Shown: positions 61,473-64,000 of the stretch, one piece after another
Layout: each line of letters begins with the position of its first letter
Numbering within the stretch: the first letter of the stretch is position 1
Origin: Kaistella faecalis
GTDB lineage: Bacteria; Bacteroidota; Bacteroidia; Flavobacteriales; Weeksellaceae
Length of the DNA stretch: 64,000 nucleotides
Assembly: GCF_019195395.1 (NCBI RefSeq)
Contig: NZ_CP078067.1
Coordinates: 1,255,783-1,319,782, forward strand
Reading direction: 5' to 3'
Made by a program: the position numbers and the translations under genes
Notes under the pieces: generated by a model
Databases searched by the model: none
What the model was told of the DNA's origin: nothing
What the model saw: the letters and a program-made list of their open reading frames with translations, nothing else

Positions 61473-62408
61473 TTAGAAAACAAATGGTCCTGCCCATTCG
61501 CCACCTGTACCATTGGAGCAATTGGCCTTAACATAAAAAGCTTTCCAGTTACAATACATATTGCTGATCGCGATGGATGTATTTGAAGTGGTAAAGGTTT
61601 GCCCTCCCGGCGGATCGGTAACTCCCTGAACAATGGAGATGGTATAGCTCTGCGGGGAACCGTAGGAACTCCAGGAAAAACCTCTTGTGGCGCCCAAACC
61701 TACATTACAGCTTCCCGAAATCACATAACTGTTTAAATTGAAAGGTTTAGGACAGGTCGGAGTCGCGGTGTAAGTAAATTTCTTAAAAATATTGGAATCC
61801 CCTATAAGGCAAGTCGTTCTTACATAGAAATCATATGTTTTATTAAGGTCTAAATTATTAAAATAGAGATTGCTTTCGCTGTTTCCGCCCTTAATTCTGG
61901 TGCCGGTTCCTAAGGTGAAACCCGCTGGTCCGAACTCAACCTCGTGATACGAAAAACTTCCGCCGGTGTACGCAATCTGTATAATCGTTTGAATAGGATC
62001 ATACTGATAGAACTGAGCGGTTGTCGTTCCGTTACATTGGCTCAGCTGTGTTGTAACGCTGGATAATTTGTACGGCGCACTACTTTCTGAACTGCTGCAG
62101 ATTCCGGTGATGTAGAAATCGTAAGTGGTTGAAGAACTTAAATCTGTAATTTCTAAAGTTGTATTTGAAGTGGTTACCGATTTTCCTGTGCCCTGTGAGA
62201 AACCGCTAGGACCGTACTCAACTTTATAAGAATTAGTCCCGTTTCCTCCTGCAAAATTCAATACGACACTGCCCGCATAAGTCTGAAAGTTTACATTGGT
62301 CACTTTTCCGCAGTTGTTTGATGGTGAAGATTCACCTTCATCCCTGGAACATCCCATAAAAACAAGCAAAGAAAGCAGTAAAGCAAAAACGGTAGATCTC
62401 AAATTCAT
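61473..62408 (-). CDS. Lipoprotein with repeated FN3-like domains
   Basis: A 311-residue lipoprotein (start MNLRSTVFALLLS, lipobox FMGC). After a serine-rich spacer come about three strand-rich units of fibronectin-type-III shape: the first two share the pattern YKVEYGPSGFSQGTGKSV and HEVEFGPAGFTLGTGTRI, each followed by TYDFYITGIC or TYDFYVRTTC. Each unit carries cysteines near its start and end, possibly disulfide-bonded. It probably faces outward as an adhesion or binding protein. Weakly conserved in general; no name can be given. Confidence 0.78.
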   Translation of the reverse strand: MNLRSTVFALLLSLLVFMGCSRDEGESSPSNNCGKVTNVNFQTYAGSVVLNFAGGNGTNSYKVEYGPSGFSQGTGKSVTTSNTTLEITDLSSSTTYDFYITGICSSSESSAPYKLSSVTTQLSQCNGTTTAQFYQYDPIQTIIQIAYTGGSFSYHEVEFGPAGFTLGTGTRIKGGNSESNLYFNNLDLNKTYDFYVRTTCLIGDSNIFKKFTYTATPTCPKPFNLNSYVISGSCNVGLGATRGFSWSSYGSPQSYTISIVQGVTDPPGGQTFTTSNTSIAISNMYCNWKAFYVKANCSNGTGGEWAGPFVF

Positions 62409-62435
62409 AGATTTTTTATTTTGGGCCATAAAAAT

Positions 62436-62471
62436 ATAAAAAAAACCTGACTGGGAATACAGTCAGGTTTT
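62436..62471 (-). terminator. Terminator of the rplU-rpmA operon
   Basis: AAAACCTGACTG and CAGTCAGGTTTT pair perfectly over 12 bases (loop GGAATA); a T-rich tract follows on the minus strand. Confidence 0.88.
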
Positions 62472-62491
62472 GATATTATCAACGCAACTAA

Positions 62492-62749
62492 TTATGCGTT
62501 TGGTTCAATAGATACGAAAGATCTGTTGTTTGCTTTCTTTCTGAAAACTACTTTTCCGTCAACTAATGCGTGAAGCGTGTGGTCTTTACCCATTCCCACG
62601 TTTTCACCCGGGTGGTGTGTAGTACCTCTCTGTCTCACGATGATGTTACCGGCAATAGCGTCCTGACCTCCGAAAATCTTTACACCCAATCTTTTGGAAT
62701 GCGATTCTCTACCGTTTTTGGAACTACCAACTCCTTTTTTGTGTGCCAT
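62492..62749 (-). CDS. rpmA: 50S ribosomal protein L27
   Basis: An 85-residue bL27. The N-terminus [20 protein letters not shown], which reaches the peptidyl-transferase centre, is standard and lacks the cleavable leader of Firmicutes; [17 protein letters not shown] and [14 protein letters not shown] are textbook. It follows rplU by 26 bases and forms the usual rplU-rpmA pair. Strong terminator after it. Confidence 0.98.
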   Translation of the reverse strand: MAHKKGVGSSKNGRESHSKRLGVKIFGGQDAIAGNIIVRQRGTTHHPGENVGMGKDHTLHALVDGKVVFRKKANNRSFVSIEPNA

Positions 62750-62775
62750 TTTATTTTAAGGTTTTTGGGTTAAAA

Positions 62776-63201
62776 TTACTCAGCAGTTTCGCTGTCTGCT
62801 TTTTTGGTTGTTTTTTTAGCAGGCTTCTCTTCAGTTGCTACTGCTTCTTTTTTTGCTTTTGGCTCAGCTTTTTTCTCTTTTTTACCGTTATCGAAACCAG
62901 TGATTCCTGTAATAACGATTTGAGTTAAAGATTGTCTGTGACCGTTTTTCTTTTCATAACCTTTTCTTCTTTTCTTTTTGAAGATGATTACTTTATCCGC
63001 TTTCACGTGATCTAAGATTTCAGCATCAACAGTGATACCGCTTACAGCCGGGGCGCCGATTGTTGTAGTACCGTTTACAGTAAGAAGAACTTTATCGAAA
63101 GAAACTTTTCCTCCTTTATCTCCTTTTAAACGGTTCACAAACAACTTCTGGTCTTGCTCAACTTTGTATTGAAGCCCTGCTATTTCTACAATTGCAAACA
63201 T
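62776..63201 (-). CDS. rplU: 50S ribosomal protein L21 with charged C-terminal extension
   Basis: A 141-residue bL21. Residues 1-103 are the standard protein: MFAIVEIAGLQYKVE, VLLTVNGTTTIGAPAV, and the RNA-binding FKKKRRKGYEKKNGHRQ. After VITGITGFDNG comes a tail of about 36 residues that is almost only lysine, glutamate and alanine; many bacterial L21 proteins stop before it. It is likely disordered on the ribosome surface. First gene of the L21-L27 operon, with a -7 element at 63234-63241. Confidence 0.97.
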   Translation of the reverse strand: MFAIVEIAGLQYKVEQDQKLFVNRLKGDKGGKVSFDKVLLTVNGTTTIGAPAVSGITVDAEILDHVKADKVIIFKKKRRKGYEKKNGHRQSLTQIVITGITGFDNGKKEKKAEPKAKKEAVATEEKPAKKTTKKADSETAE

Positions 63202-63233
63202 TGTTTATAAATTTTGTTAGTTAATTCGAGGTG

Positions 63234-63241
63234 CAAAAGTA
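63234..63241 (-). promoter_or_regulatory. -7 element for rplU-rpmA
   Basis: CAAAAGTA reads TACTTTTG on the minus strand, 33 bases before the ATG; a TTG lies 22 bases further upstream. Confidence 0.55.
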
Positions 63242-63378
63242 AGAAATATTTCTGATTTATCCACAATGATGCAATATTTTTTGAATATTTTTCTACTTAA
63301 AAACCTGAAAATTACATTTATAGCCGCAAAAGAATAAAAAAATAAATACCCCGAAGACGATTTCGTGTATTTTTAAAT

Positions 63379-63386
63379 TAAATTTG
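63379..63386 (+). promoter_or_regulatory. -7 element for the acyltransferase gene
   Basis: TAAATTTG, full consensus match, ends 15 bases before the ATG at 63402. Confidence 0.55.
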
Positions 63387-63401
63387 ATTTTTCCTTATAC
63401 C

Positions 63402-64000
63402 ATGAAAAGAGATTTATACATTGATTTTGCCAAAGGTTTTGCCACATTAGCCATTATTTTTATCCATACCGTTTTCTGGTCCGGACAGTTTTATGTTCCT
63501 ACTGAAATGCGGGTTCTGTCCCTTTTGATTGATGTGCCTTTATTTTACGCCTTAAGCGGATTAACCTCGGGCGGAAATGTAGAGAAAACCCTTTACAGGC
63601 TTCTGAAACTGCAGATCACCTTCATGATTTTTGTAACCTTTCTTTTCTTTCTCGACTACCTTTTCAAGGTCTTCGGCCTGAATGTTTTCGGTCTGGAATT
63701 GATGAAAGACTTCTACTCCACTTTCGGGGCGAAGTATGTTCCGCAGAATATTTCTGATGTTCCGCAATGGCAGAATCTCGGGAACTGGTATCTTCATCAA
63801 TATACCAATGCAGATACATTCCCTGTGGTGATGGGAAGTTTCTGGTACCTGAAAGTATATTTTATTCTCACGGTTTTCGGGGTTCTCATCTTAAGATTCT
63901 TCCCGAAACACATCAACTGGTTTATCGGTGTGTGCTTTGGTTTAACCTTACTTTTCAATCTGTTACCCCACTATTATCCGACAGGGCAGGTTGGTTACGT
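63402..64000 (+). CDS. Acyltransferase-3-family membrane protein, 5' part only
   Basis: An ATG at 63402 opens a frame that runs without stop to the window end (199 codons seen). It starts MKRDLYIDFAKGFATLAIIF, where the early R-D...D-x-A-K-G and the following IHTVFW histidine mark the acyltransferase-3 (OafA/YrhL-like) family, which moves acyl groups onto sugars at the membrane. Helices at residues ~10-30, ~38-52, ~68-90 and ~148-165 are visible. Target unknown. Divergent from rplU with about 200 bases between. Confidence 0.82.
   Translation, partial: MKRDLYIDFAKGFATLAIIFIHTVFWSGQFYVPTEMRVLSLLIDVPLFYALSGLTSGGNVEKTLYRLLKLQITFMIFVTFLFFLDYLFKVFGLNVFGLELMKDFYSTFGAKYVPQNISDVPQWQNLGNWYLHQYTNADTFPVVMGSFWYLKVYFILTVFGVLILRFFPKHINWFIGVCFGLTLLFNLLPHYYPTGQVGY

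Noticed and set aside
63561-63800. 79-residue minus-strand ORF near the window end
   Set aside because: It lies opposite the acyltransferase gene, whose frame is open to the window edge with good family motifs.
1-64000. tRNA/rRNA genes, CRISPR arrays, insertion sequences, prophage or defence islands
   Set aside because: No cloverleaf-like sequence, regular spaced repeats, transposase or phage-type proteins were seen by eye; a tool-based scan was not possible.

Overview
The window reads as ordinary chromosome of a Bacteroidota bacterium, most likely class Flavobacteriia and close to Chryseobacterium/Kaistella/Epilithonimonas (Weeksellaceae). Pointers are the AT-rich intergenic DNA, the repeated TAnnTTTG -7 promoter element, the lack of clear Shine-Dalgarno sites, Bacteroidota-only families (DUF4293, DUF4271, DUF4296), an alternative complex III operon, the gene order rsfS-ftsH-LUD-cdsA-psd, and best-recognised proteins of flavobacterial type. 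The placement is by recognition, not by a search.

Layout. 1-3.6 kb: tail of a DUF4293 protein, an M28 peptidase, an MsbA-type ABC exporter and a TonB-C-domain protein. 3.7-7.4 kb: mutS, a TrmH-type RNA methyltransferase and a 2H phosphoesterase. 7.5-13.9 kb: a regulator-MFP-RND-OMF multidrug efflux operon on the minus strand. 13.9-17.2 kb: a SUI1/YciH homologue, a nucleoside phosphorylase, tag, a small LEA-like protein and fabI. 17.2-22.8 kb: a second M28 peptidase coupled to a threonine-aldolase-like enzyme, a 323-base gene-free stretch with an orphan terminator, a DtxR-type regulator, pruA and a small membrane-anchored helical protein. 22.8-28.9 kb: a neutral zinc metallopeptidase, an LTA-synthase-like sulfatase-fold membrane protein, ribH, a TPR membrane protein, apt and a lipoprotein. 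29-37.5 kb: the actABCDEF operon (quinol:cytochrome c oxidoreductase). 37.7-45.3 kb: a SPOR protein, a two-component system, an SRPBCC protein, an unknown small protein, oligopeptidase B, hemD and a DUF4271 membrane protein. 45.4-48.7 kb: dolichol-phosphate-mannose-synthase-like GT2, DUF4296 lipoprotein, tgt and an LptF/G permease. 48.7-57 kb: birA, rsfS, ftsH, LUD protein, cdsA, psd, a lipoprotein and a CPA2 antiporter. 57-64 kb: a lipoprotein, an HI0933-family flavoprotein, a thioesterase, thiL, an LpxH-like phosphoesterase, an FN3-like lipoprotein, rpmA, rplU and the start of an acyltransferase-3 gene cut by the window end.

How it works together. The window joins envelope building (cdsA, psd, LptF/G-type permease, LpxH-like, fabI, MsbA-type exporter), respiration (ACIII), translation and tRNA modification (rplU, rpmA, rsfS, tgt, SUI1), repair (mutS, tag) and drug export. 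No phage, insertion sequence, CRISPR array, tRNA or rRNA was seen. I found no convincing undescribed multi-gene system. The most interesting leads are small: a GC-rich structured element before the thioesterase, a possible small RNA before the DtxR regulator, an LEA-like protein of 11-residue repeats, a Tgt without its zinc cysteines, overlapping divergent mutS/TrmH promoters, and operator-like palindromes at two regulator genes.
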